Assembly: GCA_003663585.1 (NCBI GenBank)
Contig: QMTU01000032.1
Coordinates: 1-7,133, forward strand
Direction: 5' to 3'
From: Thermoplasmata archaeon
GTDB taxonomy: Archaea; Thermoplasmatota; B47-G6
DNA: 7,133 bases
Under the pieces are notes generated by a model. The model was given only the letters and a program-made list of their open reading frames with translations. It was not told where the DNA came from and searched no databases. A program made the position numbers and the translations under genes. Position 1 is the first letter of the stretch. Every line of letters begins with the position of its first letter. Below are positions 1 through 5,792 of the stretch, in pieces.

Positions 1-1
1 G

Positions 2-112
2 GTGGGTTTCTCATATGAGGACATCTCATATGACCTAAACACAATGCTCTATGGGGCTGCAGTCTTCTTAGTAATAGGGATCTTTGTAATCCTGTGGGGT
101 GTTATCTCATGA
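2..112 (+). CDS. C-terminal end of a membrane subunit, probably the antiporter-like (NuoL/M/N, HycC/HyfB) subunit of the hydrogenase; partial at 5' end
   Basis: The last 36 codons of a gene that starts before the window, ending in TGA at 110-112. The visible peptide has a short polar stretch (around YEDISYDLN) followed by one strongly hydrophobic segment of about 20 residues (AAVFLVIGIFVILWGVIS), as expected of the last transmembrane helix of a membrane protein. Its stop overlaps the ATG of the next gene by four bases (ATGA), so the two are probably translationally coupled. In E. coli hyc/hyf clusters the gene directly before the NuoH-like subunit is the NuoL/M/N-like ion-channel subunit (HycC, HyfB), and this position is the main reason for the call. 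The fragment itself is too short to recognise the family. The reading frame and hydrophobic end are seen directly; the identity is inferred from gene order. Confidence 0.6.
   Translation: MGFSYEDISYDLNTMLYGAAVFLVIGIFVILWGVIS
96..101 (+). promoter_or_regulatory. Ribosome binding site deciding the start of the NuoH-like gene
   Basis: GGGGTG lies seven bases before the ATG at 109 and resembles the archaeal GGAGGTG core. A GTG at 94 in the same frame would add five residues but overlaps this site, so the ATG at 109 is preferred. Confidence 0.55.
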
Positions 113-993
113 ACGCCATAATAGCAGTTATTGTAAATGTAATCTTTGCACTTCTTTACGCTCCTCTCATAGATGGAGTTGAGAGAAAAATAAAGGCAAG
201 AGTTCAGAGGAGAAAAGGGCCCCCAATACAGCAGACATGGTACGATATTCTTAAGCTCTTTAAAAAGGAGGAAATTATGCCAAAAGACGCTACAAAATCA
301 ATCTTCATAAGTGCACCATTTATGGCCTTTCTTTCAGTGTTAATCTCTTATCTCTTCGTTCCTACGATACTTCCGGGGGCACTGTACTTCTACGGTGACA
401 TAATAGTCGTTGTATATCTACTAGCGTTCTCGTCAATAGCCTTTTTCCTAGGAGCGTTTTCCTCTGGAAACCCCTACGCTCAGGTGGGAGCAAACAGAGA
501 GATGTCCCTAGCTGTTGTGGAGGAAATCCTGCTTGCATTCATAGTTGGAAGTCTTGCCGTACTTAACAGATCCTTAATGCTAAATAAGATGTTTCCACTT
601 GAGATCAAGGTTTCCTCTATAATACTCTTAGCGTTTTACCTTGTTGTTATGTACATAGCAAGCGCTAGAGTCCCCTTTGACATAGCAGAGGCAGAGCCTG
701 AGATAGTAGAGGGACCATTTATAGAGTACAGTGGGAAGTACTTAGCGATGTGTAAGTACACAATATTCTTGAAGAGGATACTACTTACGTCGCTCTTCCT
801 GAACTTTGTCCTTCCAGAGAACGTTCTCTGGAGGACTGTAGGATACGTTATTGGGGTAGTTGTCATTCCAGTAGTTCTCGCAATGATCGAGGCCCACATG
901 GGTAGAATGAGAATAGATCAAGCAGTGCGCTTTATGAAGAGGTTGTCAGTGATTGGAATATTTGCGTGGGTTATTAGCCTCTTTGGATGGTGA
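109..993 (+). CDS. hycD: Membrane-anchor subunit of energy-converting hydrogenase, NuoH/HycD/HyfC/MbhM family
   Basis: 294-residue membrane protein that anchors the hydrogenase arm and links cluster chemistry to ion pumping, like NuoH of complex I. About eight hydrophobic segments are visible (roughly residues 3-20, 68-87, 97-118, 134-153, 169-186, 221-237, 243-262, 279-293). The first cytoplasmic loop has the family signature ERKIKARVQRRKGPP (25-39) followed by the KLFKKE motif (49-54). The second loop has RVPFDIAEAEPEIVEGPF (187-204) then EYSGK (206-210), with acidic residues E194, E196, E198 and E201 characteristic of NuoH. Length is close to the usual 290-320. I start it at ATG 109, which overlaps the upstream stop and has a binding site at 96-101, rather than the GTG at 94. 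Its stop TGA (991-993) is part of the next gene's ribosome binding site. The family is certain. The symbol follows E. coli Hyc order; Thermococcales literature uses mfh/mhy names. Confidence 0.95.
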   Translation: MNAIIAVIVNVIFALLYAPLIDGVERKIKARVQRRKGPPIQQTWYDILKLFKKEEIMPKDATKSIFISAPFMAFLSVLISYLFVPTILPGALYFYGDIIVVVYLLAFSSIAFFLGAFSSGNPYAQVGANREMSLAVVEEILLAFIVGSLAVLNRSLMLNKMFPLEIKVSSIILLAFYLVVMYIASARVPFDIAEAEPEIVEGPFIEYSGKYLAMCKYTIFLKRILLTSLFLNFVLPENVLWRTVGYVIGVVVIPVVLAMIEAHMGRMRIDQAVRFMKRLSVIGIFAWVISLFGW

Positions 994-995
994 TC
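989..995 (+). promoter_or_regulatory. Ribosome binding site of the large-subunit gene
   Basis: GGTGATC matches the complement of the archaeal 16S rRNA 3' end and stands four bases before ATG 1000. It overlaps the TGA stop of the NuoH-like gene, so translation of the two genes is tied together. Confidence 0.65.
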
Positions 996-999
996 TCTA

Positions 1000-2637
1000 A
1001 TGCAGGATATAAAGCGCGTAATTGAGGAGAACAATGGTAAGATAGTCGTAGAACATGATTATTTCCTTTTGGTAGAGGTTTCAAGGGAACACGTGAGGAA
1101 ACTTGCTAGAGCTCTTTTTGAGGCAGGAGCTTATTACTCAACTGGCGTCGGAAGTGATGAGAGGCCTAAGAATGGGTTCTTTGCAATGTATCACATACTA
1201 AATCATGAGGAGTCAAAGAAGTACATCGTACTTAAGGTAGAGACACCAGAGCATGACTTAAGAATCCCTTCAATAACACCAGAAATAGAGGGCGCAAACT
1301 GGGCTGAGAGAGAAGCTCATGACGTATTAGGAATAGTATTTGAGGGGCATCCAGAGCCTGAGAGGCTTATATTGCCCGATGACTGGCCCGAGGGAGTATA
1401 CCCCCTGAGAAAGGACTTCAAGTACAACGAAAAGGTAAAGCCCGTAAGGAAGGAGGAAAAGTTCGTAGAGAGAGAAGATGCCCTTGTCCTCCCGCTAGGA
1501 CCATTTCATCCCACATTACATGAACCTGAGTACTTTGAGATATACGTTGATGGTGAGACCATAGTCGGAGCGCGTTATAAAGGGTTCTTCGTTCACAGAG
1601 GTCTTGAAAAGCTCGCTGAGGGAAGACTCACAATACATCAAATTCCATTTGTTGCAGAGAGAATATGTGGTATCTGTGGTTATACTCACATGATATGCTA
1701 CTGTCAGGCTGTTGAGAACGCTATAGGGCTAGAGGTTCCTGAAAGGGCTGAGTACATAAGAACCTTGCTTCTAGAAATAGAAAGAATACATAGTCATATT
1801 CTCTGGTTCGGAGTAGTTTATCATCTTCTGGGGTTTGATACGGGATTCATGCACGCGTGGAGAATAAGGGAAAAGGTAATGGACAGTGCAGAGATACTTA
1901 CTGGAAACAGGAAGACATATGGAATGAGTCTTGTAGGCGGTGTAAGAAGGGACATAGATGAAGATAAGAAGGAAAAGACCCTCAAGGCTCTTAGGGAAGT
2001 ATCACAGGAAATGAAGAATCTGTTTGATGATGTGCTCGCCATGAAGGAGATACTAAACAGGATTGAGGATGTTGGGATACTACCTAAGGATAGAGCGAGG
2101 TCAATAGGGGTAGTAGGTCCCGTTGCAAGGGGCTCTGGGATAAACACTGACGTGAGGAAGGACCATCCATATGCTGCGTACAAGTACTTAGACTTTAAGG
2201 TTCCCGTATACAACGGCTGTGATGTGCTGTCTAGATATCTCGTTAGGGCTGATGAGATCTTTGAGAGCATATACTTAATAGAGCAAGTTTTGGATCAGAT
2301 GCCAGGAGGAGACATAATGGTTGAGAGGTTTGAAGTTCCGGAGTTCTCTGTAGGAGTCGGAGCAACAGAGGCTCCCAGAGGAGAGGATGTACACTTTGTA
2401 ATCACGCACAGGGGAAGTAAGGTTTATAGGTGGAGGCCAAGAGCGCCAACGTACAATAACCTCCCATCAGTTCCAGTAATGCTCGAGGGAGAGCACCTAG
2501 CAGATGCCCCCGCTATAATAGGATCCATAGACCCATGCTTCTCATGTACAGATCACGTGACCATAGTGGATGATAGCACTGGAAAGATACTGTTTAGAGG
2601 ATCTCTTGAGGATGCCATTAGGAGGCTTAAGAGGTGA
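1000..2637 (+). CDS. hycE: Catalytic large subunit of group 4 [NiFe] hydrogenase, NuoC-NuoD fusion (HycE/HyfG type)
   Basis: 545-residue fusion of a 30-kDa NuoC-like domain (about 1-145) to a NuoD-like [NiFe] hydrogenase large subunit (about 160-545). It is the site of H2 formation. The NuoC part carries the signature W101-AEREAHD and the ending LPDDWPEGVYPLRKDF (125-140). The catalytic part begins LPLGPFHPTLHEPEYFE (164-180) and has HRGLEKLAEG (199-208). The N-terminal Ni motif is RICGICGYTH (221-230, ligands C223 and C226). The C-terminal motif is DPCFSCTDH (511-519, ligands C513 and C516). All four Ni ligands are present, so the subunit should be catalytic, unlike MbxL. By analogy with HycE, a HycI-type endopeptidase should cut after H519, removing 26 residues. 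E. coli HycE is a comparable fusion of 569 residues, whereas in Mbh the two parts are separate genes (MbhK, MbhL). Assignment to group 4b (formate/CO-linked, Mrp-associated) is inferred from context. Confidence 0.97.
   Translation: MQDIKRVIEENNGKIVVEHDYFLLVEVSREHVRKLARALFEAGAYYSTGVGSDERPKNGFFAMYHILNHEESKKYIVLKVETPEHDLRIPSITPEIEGANWAEREAHDVLGIVFEGHPEPERLILPDDWPEGVYPLRKDFKYNEKVKPVRKEEKFVEREDALVLPLGPFHPTLHEPEYFEIYVDGETIVGARYKGFFVHRGLEKLAEGRLTIHQIPFVAERICGICGYTHMICYCQAVENAIGLEVPERAEYIRTLLLEIERIHSHILWFGVVYHLLGFDTGFMHAWRIREKVMDSAEILTGNRKTYGMSLVGGVRRDIDEDKKEKTLKALREVSQEMKNLFDDVLAMKEILNRIEDVGILPKDRARSIGVVGPVARGSGINTDVRKDHPYAAYKYLDFKVPVYNGCDVLSRYLVRADEIFESIYLIEQVLDQMPGGDIMVERFEVPEFSVGVGATEAPRGEDVHFVITHRGSKVYRWRPRAPTYNNLPSVPVMLEGEHLADAPAIIGSIDPCFSCTDHVTIVDDSTGKILFRGSLEDAIRRLKR
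2631..2637 (+). promoter_or_regulatory. Ribosome binding site deciding the start of the HycF-like gene
   Basis: GAGGTGA lies five bases before ATG 2643 and overlaps the TGA stop of the large-subunit gene. The in-frame GTG at 2634 falls inside this site and so is unlikely to be the true start. Confidence 0.65.
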
Positions 2638-2642
2638 GCTCC

Positions 2643-3158
2643 ATGGGTAGGCTCAGGATGCTTATAGACTCCCTCTCTCACCCGAGGGTTACTGAGAAGT
2701 ACCCATACGAACCCATACCAATACCTGAGGACTTTCGAGGGAAGCCTGAAATAGACCCAGAGAAGTGCATAGGATGTGCGGCATGTGCTAGGGTTTGCCC
2801 ACCAAACGCTATAACCTTTAGAGATGATCACGAGCAGGGATATAGAGTCCTTCAGGTATTCTTGGGAAGATGTATATTCTGTGGTAGATGCCAGGATTCA
2901 TGTCCTGTTGGTGCAATTAAGCTCACAAAGGAGTTTGAGCTGGTATCACTCTCTAAGGATGATCTCTATCAGGTAGTAAAGCTGGAGCTAGCAAAGTGCG
3001 TAAGATGTGGAAAATACACAGTTCCATATCGCTACATAAAGTATCTAATGGAGAAGGGGCCTAAAATACTGAAGTATGAACTCCTCCTTTGTCCGGAGTG
3101 TAAGAGCGAGGTCACGACACTGATAAAATATCACTATGCTCAGGAGGTGCATGAGTAG
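2643..3158 (+). CDS. hycF: Electron-transfer subunit with two [4Fe-4S] clusters and a C-terminal Cys-pair domain, NuoI/HycF/HyfH/MbhN family
   Basis: 171-residue polyferredoxin-like subunit carrying electrons from the donor module to the small subunit on the cytoplasmic side. After FRGKPE (31-36) come two ferredoxin motifs: CIGCAACARVC (C42, C45, C48, C52) and CIFCGRCQDSC (C77, C80, C83, C87). Each C-terminal Cys is followed by Pro, typical of bacterial-type ferredoxins. A third region has CxxC pairs at C119/C122 and C150/C153, a spacing suggesting a zinc-ribbon or rubredoxin-like knuckle. E. coli HycF has the same overall plan, including FRGKPE, CIGCAAC, CIFCGRC and a late CPEC. The start is ATG 2643 (binding site 2631-2637); a GTG at 2634 would add three residues. 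The gene directly follows the large subunit and ends at TAG 3156-3158, immediately before the next ATG. Family call is firm; metal content of the C-terminal domain is inferred. Confidence 0.95.
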   Translation: MGRLRMLIDSLSHPRVTEKYPYEPIPIPEDFRGKPEIDPEKCIGCAACARVCPPNAITFRDDHEQGYRVLQVFLGRCIFCGRCQDSCPVGAIKLTKEFELVSLSKDDLYQVVKLELAKCVRCGKYTVPYRYIKYLMEKGPKILKYELLLCPECKSEVTTLIKYHYAQEVHE

Positions 3159-3743
3159 ATGGTGGATGTCCTTAAGAAGAGCATTTGGGTTTTCCATCTT
3201 AACAGCGGATCATGTAATGGATGTGACATTGAGGTTCTCGACGTGTTTACTCCAAGGCCTGACTTTGAGAGATTTGGCGTTAAGTTAGTGCCCTCTCCTA
3301 GGCATGCTGATGCAATAGCTCTTACTGGTCCTATAACAAGGGCCATGGTACCCAAGGTTGTTGAGGCCATTAAGGCTCTTCCGGAACCTAAGATAGTGCT
3401 TGCAATAGGAGCCTGTGCTTGTGGAGGAGGAATCTGGCACGACACCTACGTAGTTGTGGGTGGGATAGACGAGTTCTATAAGATACTAAAAGAGGAGTAC
3501 GGCATGGATCCTCCCACAACAATATACATACCTGGATGCCCTGCAAAGCCTGAAGCCCTAATCTATGCTGCTGGGATCCTTGCAGACATAATAAAGCAGA
3601 AACAAAGGAGGAGAGAGGATGTCATCAGGGAAGAGGATGAGGAAAAGAGAAAGATAGAGACGATAATAAGGGAAGAAATAGGTTCAAGGCACTTCCTTCC
3701 TAAGATAATAGTAAAAAGAGGACCTAGGGAGGGATCAGTGTGA
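3159..3743 (+). CDS. hycG: Small subunit of group 4 [NiFe] hydrogenase, NuoB/HycG/HyfI/MbhJ family
   Basis: 194-residue small subunit that holds the proximal [4Fe-4S] cluster and passes electrons to the Ni-Fe site of the large subunit. The four expected cluster ligands are visible: C19 and C22 in SGSCNGCDIE (16-25), C86 in IGACACGGG (83-91), and C127 in PGCPAKPEAL (125-134). C88 is an additional nearby cysteine. There is no signal peptide or extra ferredoxin domain, as usual for group 4 enzymes. After about residue 145 the chain becomes highly charged (KQKQRRREDVIREEDEEKRK, 146-165), probably a helical tail. The ATG at 3159 directly follows the previous stop; GGAGGTG at 3143-3149, inside the upstream gene, stands nine bases before it. 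GTG 3162 is a possible alternative start. The stop TGA overlaps the GTG start of mnhF, joining hydrogenase and antiporter modules. Family call is firm. Confidence 0.96.
   Translation: MVDVLKKSIWVFHLNSGSCNGCDIEVLDVFTPRPDFERFGVKLVPSPRHADAIALTGPITRAMVPKVVEAIKALPEPKIVLAIGACACGGGIWHDTYVVVGGIDEFYKILKEEYGMDPPTTIYIPGCPAKPEALIYAAGILADIIKQKQRRREDVIREEDEEKRKIETIIREEIGSRHFLPKIIVKRGPREGSV
3728..3732 (+). promoter_or_regulatory. Ribosome binding site supporting the GTG start of mnhF
   Basis: GGAGG stands seven bases before GTG 3740. The first ATG in this frame is at 3764, inside the first membrane segment and without a comparable site nearby, so GTG 3740 is preferred. Confidence 0.5.
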
Positions 3744-4024
3744 ACGCTGAAAACTTGCTTTTTATGATACTCATGATAGCATTTCCTTTTTATCTAGCAG
3801 CGTTCGTACTGTATTCAATAAGGATAGTAAAAGGTCCTACGATCTTTGATTCAGTCCTTGCTGTTGACTGTCTCTCATTTGATCTTGCGGCGTTCATAGC
3901 AATTCTTGCCATATACTTTAGAAGTGCCTTCCTAGCAACCAGCGCAATAATACTCGCACTCTGGGCGTTTCTCTTAGACCTATATCTAGCAAAGTACTTC
4001 CTTAAGAGAGAGGTGGGAATATGA
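3740..4024 (+). CDS. mnhF: Na+/H+ antiporter subunit MnhF/MrpF (MbhB-like)
   Basis: 94-residue integral membrane protein of the Mrp/Mnh cation antiporter family. Three hydrophobic helices are visible (about 5-26, 40-60, 64-86). The loop between helices 1 and 2 has the MrpF signature RIVKGPTIFDSVLAVDCLS (28-46), matching the family pattern of a GP-x(3)-D-x(2)-L-A-x-D core, with D37 and D43. Length is normal for MrpF (about 90). It begins with GTG at 3740, overlapping the TGA stop of the hydrogenase small-subunit gene, with GGAGG upstream. It is the first gene of the antiporter block; its stop overlaps the ATG of mnhG. In hydrogenase complexes of the Mbh type the homologous subunit is part of the sodium-translocation module rather than a free antiporter. 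That role is inferred here. Confidence 0.9.
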   Translation: MNAENLLFMILMIAFPFYLAAFVLYSIRIVKGPTIFDSVLAVDCLSFDLAAFIAILAIYFRSAFLATSAIILALWAFLLDLYLAKYFLKREVGI

Positions 4025-4383
4025 TAAGCGAGGCGCTAATGTACATCGGTGGCATACTCGTGATAATTGGAGGTATCTGTGACTTCTTTGGAGCATTAGG
4101 TCTACTGCGGTTTCCTCACTTCTATGTAAGGCTTCACGCTGCAACTGTGGGAACCATTGGAGGCGCCGTAGTGCCACTTATAGGGGCCGCAATACTTGCC
4201 CTTGGGTGTGACTTCCTTGGGTGGATTAGATATCCAATTGCTGGAATGTCGTTCATCACTGCAATATTAATACTTATAGTCTCCCCTACAGCAACGCATG
4301 CTCTTGCATTTGCAGCTCATAGAAGTAAGGCAATTGAGTGGAAAGAAAAAGTCTGTGATCACTTAGAGGGTGTTAAGAGATGA
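4021..4383 (+). CDS. mnhG: Na+/H+ antiporter subunit MnhG/MrpG (MbhC-like)
   Basis: 120-residue membrane protein with three hydrophobic regions (about 6-27, 40-63, 71-100) and a short charged C-terminal tail (101-120). The diagnostic motif GLLRFPHFYVRLHAAT (27-42) is the MrpG signature between helices 1 and 2. ATG 4021 overlaps the mnhF stop (ATGA), and GAGGTG at 4010-4015 is the binding site. Length agrees with the family (about 100-125). It acts with MnhF and the neighbouring subunits as part of the membrane ion-translocating module. The family assignment is clear from the motif. The individual role of MrpG is not well defined in the family generally. Confidence 0.92.
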   Translation: MISEALMYIGGILVIIGGICDFFGALGLLRFPHFYVRLHAATVGTIGGAVVPLIGAAILALGCDFLGWIRYPIAGMSFITAILILIVSPTATHALAFAAHRSKAIEWKEKVCDHLEGVKR

Positions 4384-4634
4384 TATTCATACATCTCGTA
4401 ATACTTGCAATATCTATGATATTGGGCTTTGTGTTCTCATATCTCGCAATTATGGAAGAGGATCTTCTTAAGGCAGTAATATACTCAGCAGGACAGGGAG
4501 TTATGTTCTCGATAGCGTTTTACATCCTCATGGCCCCGGATGTCTTGCTCGCATACATAGCAATAGCAATAGGAATCTACACGGCACTACTAGTGTTCGT
4601 CATAAGTAAGACGGAAAGAAAAGAGGTGGTATGA
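4380..4634 (+). CDS. MbhD-like antiporter subunit (DUF4040; corresponds to part of the MrpA C-terminus)
   Basis: 84-residue protein with three hydrophobic helices (about 2-23, 30-51, 54-76). The motif EEDLLKAVIYSAGQG (26-40) followed by APDVLLAYIAIAIG (52-65) is typical of the DUF4040/MbhD family, which in Mrp antiporters forms part of the C-terminal end of the long MrpA subunit and in Mbh hydrogenase is the separate MbhD. Such genes are often annotated as a second 'MnhB' or as a hydrogenase subunit. ATG 4380 overlaps the mnhG stop (ATGA), with GAGGGTG at 4366-4372. K31 and D54, within or near membrane segments, are candidates for an ion path (inferred). Its TGA (4632-4634) is one base from the next GTG start. 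Confidence 0.85.
   Translation: MIFIHLVILAISMILGFVFSYLAIMEEDLLKAVIYSAGQGVMFSIAFYILMAPDVLLAYIAIAIGIYTALLVFVISKTERKEVV
4623..4628 (+). promoter_or_regulatory. Ribosome binding site supporting the GTG start at 4636
   Basis: GAGGTG stands seven bases before GTG 4636. The ATG at 4631 is out of frame with the gene and meets a stop after two codons, so GTG 4636 is the best start. Confidence 0.55.
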
Positions 4635-4635
4635 C

Positions 4636-5400
4636 GTGAAAAGGGGCCATATAATAGCCCTTGGAGTATTCATAGCCCTTATCCTGTTAGTGTCATTGGG
4701 GATAACGTTTGTTGGAAAGGTTCCCATGACCACTGATGTGAGGCCCTTAGGGCTCTTCTATCTGAAGAACAGCTACTTTGGAAACTATGCTGCAAGAAGC
4801 CCAGAGGTCGTAACATCAATACTTTGGGACTATCGTGGCCTTGACACGCTCTTTGAAACTGGAGTGTTTTTCCTTGCAATCATATCAGCACTAGCACTCT
4901 TCAGAATTGAGAAAAAGGAAGAGAAGGTTAAGGAAAAGGGAGAAGGCTTTACGTTTATAGTCAAGGACACAGTTAGAATAATCTCAGTCCTGATTGTTGC
5001 AGTTTCAGCGGCAATAGCGCTTCATGGTCACCTTACTCCTGGAGGAGGATTCCAAGGAGGGTCTGCTTTAGCAGTAGTGCCTCTACTAATAATCGTGGCG
5101 TTCTCAAAGTATGCGCTTGAGGGAAGGGGGCTCACGAAGGATACAGCAATGATCGTGAGATCGATAGGACTCATTAGCATCATAATACTTGTGCTCATAC
5201 CACTCGCAGCAGGAGGATACCTCATGCAAAATCTCCCCGTGTTTCCATCACACATACTTGGACAGCTTACAAGTGGATCGCTGGTGTTCTACAACCTCTT
5301 TGAGTACATTGCAGTGGGAGCAGGATTCACGGCAGTGTTCCTTCTATTGTCGATACCTGAAAAGGTATTCCACAAGATTATTGGTGGTGAAAAAGAATGA
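4636..5400 (+). CDS. mnhB: Fused MbhE-like and MnhB/MrpB antiporter subunit
   Basis: 254-residue membrane protein in two parts. Residues 1-92 resemble MbhE (another piece of the MrpA C-terminus): helix at about 6-27, an exposed loop, then SPEVVTSILWDYRGLDTLFE (55-74) and a second helix (75-91). A charged linker (92-104, KKEEKVKEKGEG) leads to a MrpB/MbhF domain (about 105-250) with helices near 112-130, 145-160, 172-193 and 218-240 and the MrpB signature GHLTPGGGFQGGSALAV (131-147). In Mbh these two parts are separate genes (MbhE, MbhF). The start is GTG 4636 with GAGGTG at 4623-4628. The stop overlaps the next ATG (ATGA). There is no frameshift or in-frame stop. Automatic annotation would probably read 'Na+/H+ antiporter subunit B'. 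The two-part reading rests on recognised motifs and is fairly secure. Confidence 0.88.
   Translation: MKRGHIIALGVFIALILLVSLGITFVGKVPMTTDVRPLGLFYLKNSYFGNYAARSPEVVTSILWDYRGLDTLFETGVFFLAIISALALFRIEKKEEKVKEKGEGFTFIVKDTVRIISVLIVAVSAAIALHGHLTPGGGFQGGSALAVVPLLIIVAFSKYALEGRGLTKDTAMIVRSIGLISIIILVLIPLAAGGYLMQNLPVFPSHILGQLTSGSLVFYNLFEYIAVGAGFTAVFLLLSIPEKVFHKIIGGEKE
5383..5390 (+). promoter_or_regulatory. Ribosome binding site of mnhC
   Basis: GGTGGTGA lies six bases before ATG 5397, inside the last codons of the MbhE-MnhB fusion gene, supporting translation of mnhC from the ATGA overlap. Confidence 0.5.
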
Positions 5401-5792
5401 TTGAGATGTTTCTCTGGGCACTCGTCTTAGTATCACTCATGGCAACTCTAGTCATAAGCATATATGGAATCGTTATAAGGCCAAGTCTCATAAAGAAGCT
5501 AATAGCACTCACCATACTCACTGACTCAGCTAACTTGCTCGCTATAATGATTGGCTATAGACTAATTTATCCTGTAATACCTCCTGTGCTTCCTCAGAGA
5601 ACCCAGGAGGGACTTTCAAAGTTCATTGCATCCTCAGTGGATCCCCTTCCCCAGGCGCTAGTTATAACAGCAGTTGTCATAGGAATGGCCGTGAACGTGC
5701 TGATAGCGTTCGCAATAATTCAGATATATCGTATATGTGGGACAACAGACGTGAGGAAGATTGCAGAGGTGATGAAAGATGGCAAGACTTAG
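5397..5792 (+). CDS. mnhC: Na+/H+ antiporter subunit MnhC/MrpC (NuoK-like, MbhG-like)
   Basis: 131-residue NuoK-like membrane subunit. Helices are visible at about 4-26, 32-53 and 86-110. The family pattern is clear: GIVIRPSLIKKLIALTILTD (24-43) with an SANLL segment following, and VDPLPQALVITAVVIGMA (81-98), matching the DPLPQALVLTAIVI signature of MrpC. Between helices 2 and 3 lies a proline-rich exposed loop (about 57-80). The C-terminal tail (112-131) is polar. ATG 5397 overlaps the previous stop and has GGTGGTGA upstream. The 3' end overlaps mnhE by 14 bases. MrpC/NuoK subunits sit between the antiporter-like channel subunits in the membrane arm, a role inferred here from the family. Confidence 0.93.
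   Translation: MIEMFLWALVLVSLMATLVISIYGIVIRPSLIKKLIALTILTDSANLLAIMIGYRLIYPVIPPVLPQRTQEGLSKFIASSVDPLPQALVITAVVIGMAVNVLIAFAIIQIYRICGTTDVRKIAEVMKDGKT

Noticed and set aside
94..108. GTG start five codons upstream for the NuoH-like gene
   Set aside because: It overlaps the likely ribosome binding site GGGGTG; ATG 109 fits the ATGA overlap with the previous stop.
636..899. Minus-strand open frame of 87 codons inside the NuoH-like gene
   Set aside because: It is a complement of conserved NuoH codons, with no family resemblance and no binding site of its own noticed.
1821..2270. 149-codon open frame on the minus strand
   Set aside because: It lies entirely inside the catalytic subunit gene, whose protein is conserved over this stretch. 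The reverse product is Ser/Leu-rich with no recognisable domain and no upstream signals.
1000..2637. Reading the cluster as Mbx (sulfur-reducing) or respiratory complex I
   Set aside because: Both Ni-binding CxxC motifs are intact; Mbx and NuoD proteins lack this set.
2553..2831. Minus-strand open frame across the hycE-hycF junction
   Set aside because: It covers two firmly identified genes, including the Ni-binding and ferredoxin motifs; the reverse product has no recognisable features.
3140..3445. Minus-strand open frame of 101 codons
   Set aside because: It is antisense to the small-subunit gene over its cluster ligands, with low-complexity content and no start context.
5189..5404. Plus-strand open frame of 71 codons in another frame of the MbhE-MnhB gene
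   Set aside because: The product is rich in Ser, Gln and Cys, unlike any neighbour, and overlaps the conserved MrpB domain completely.
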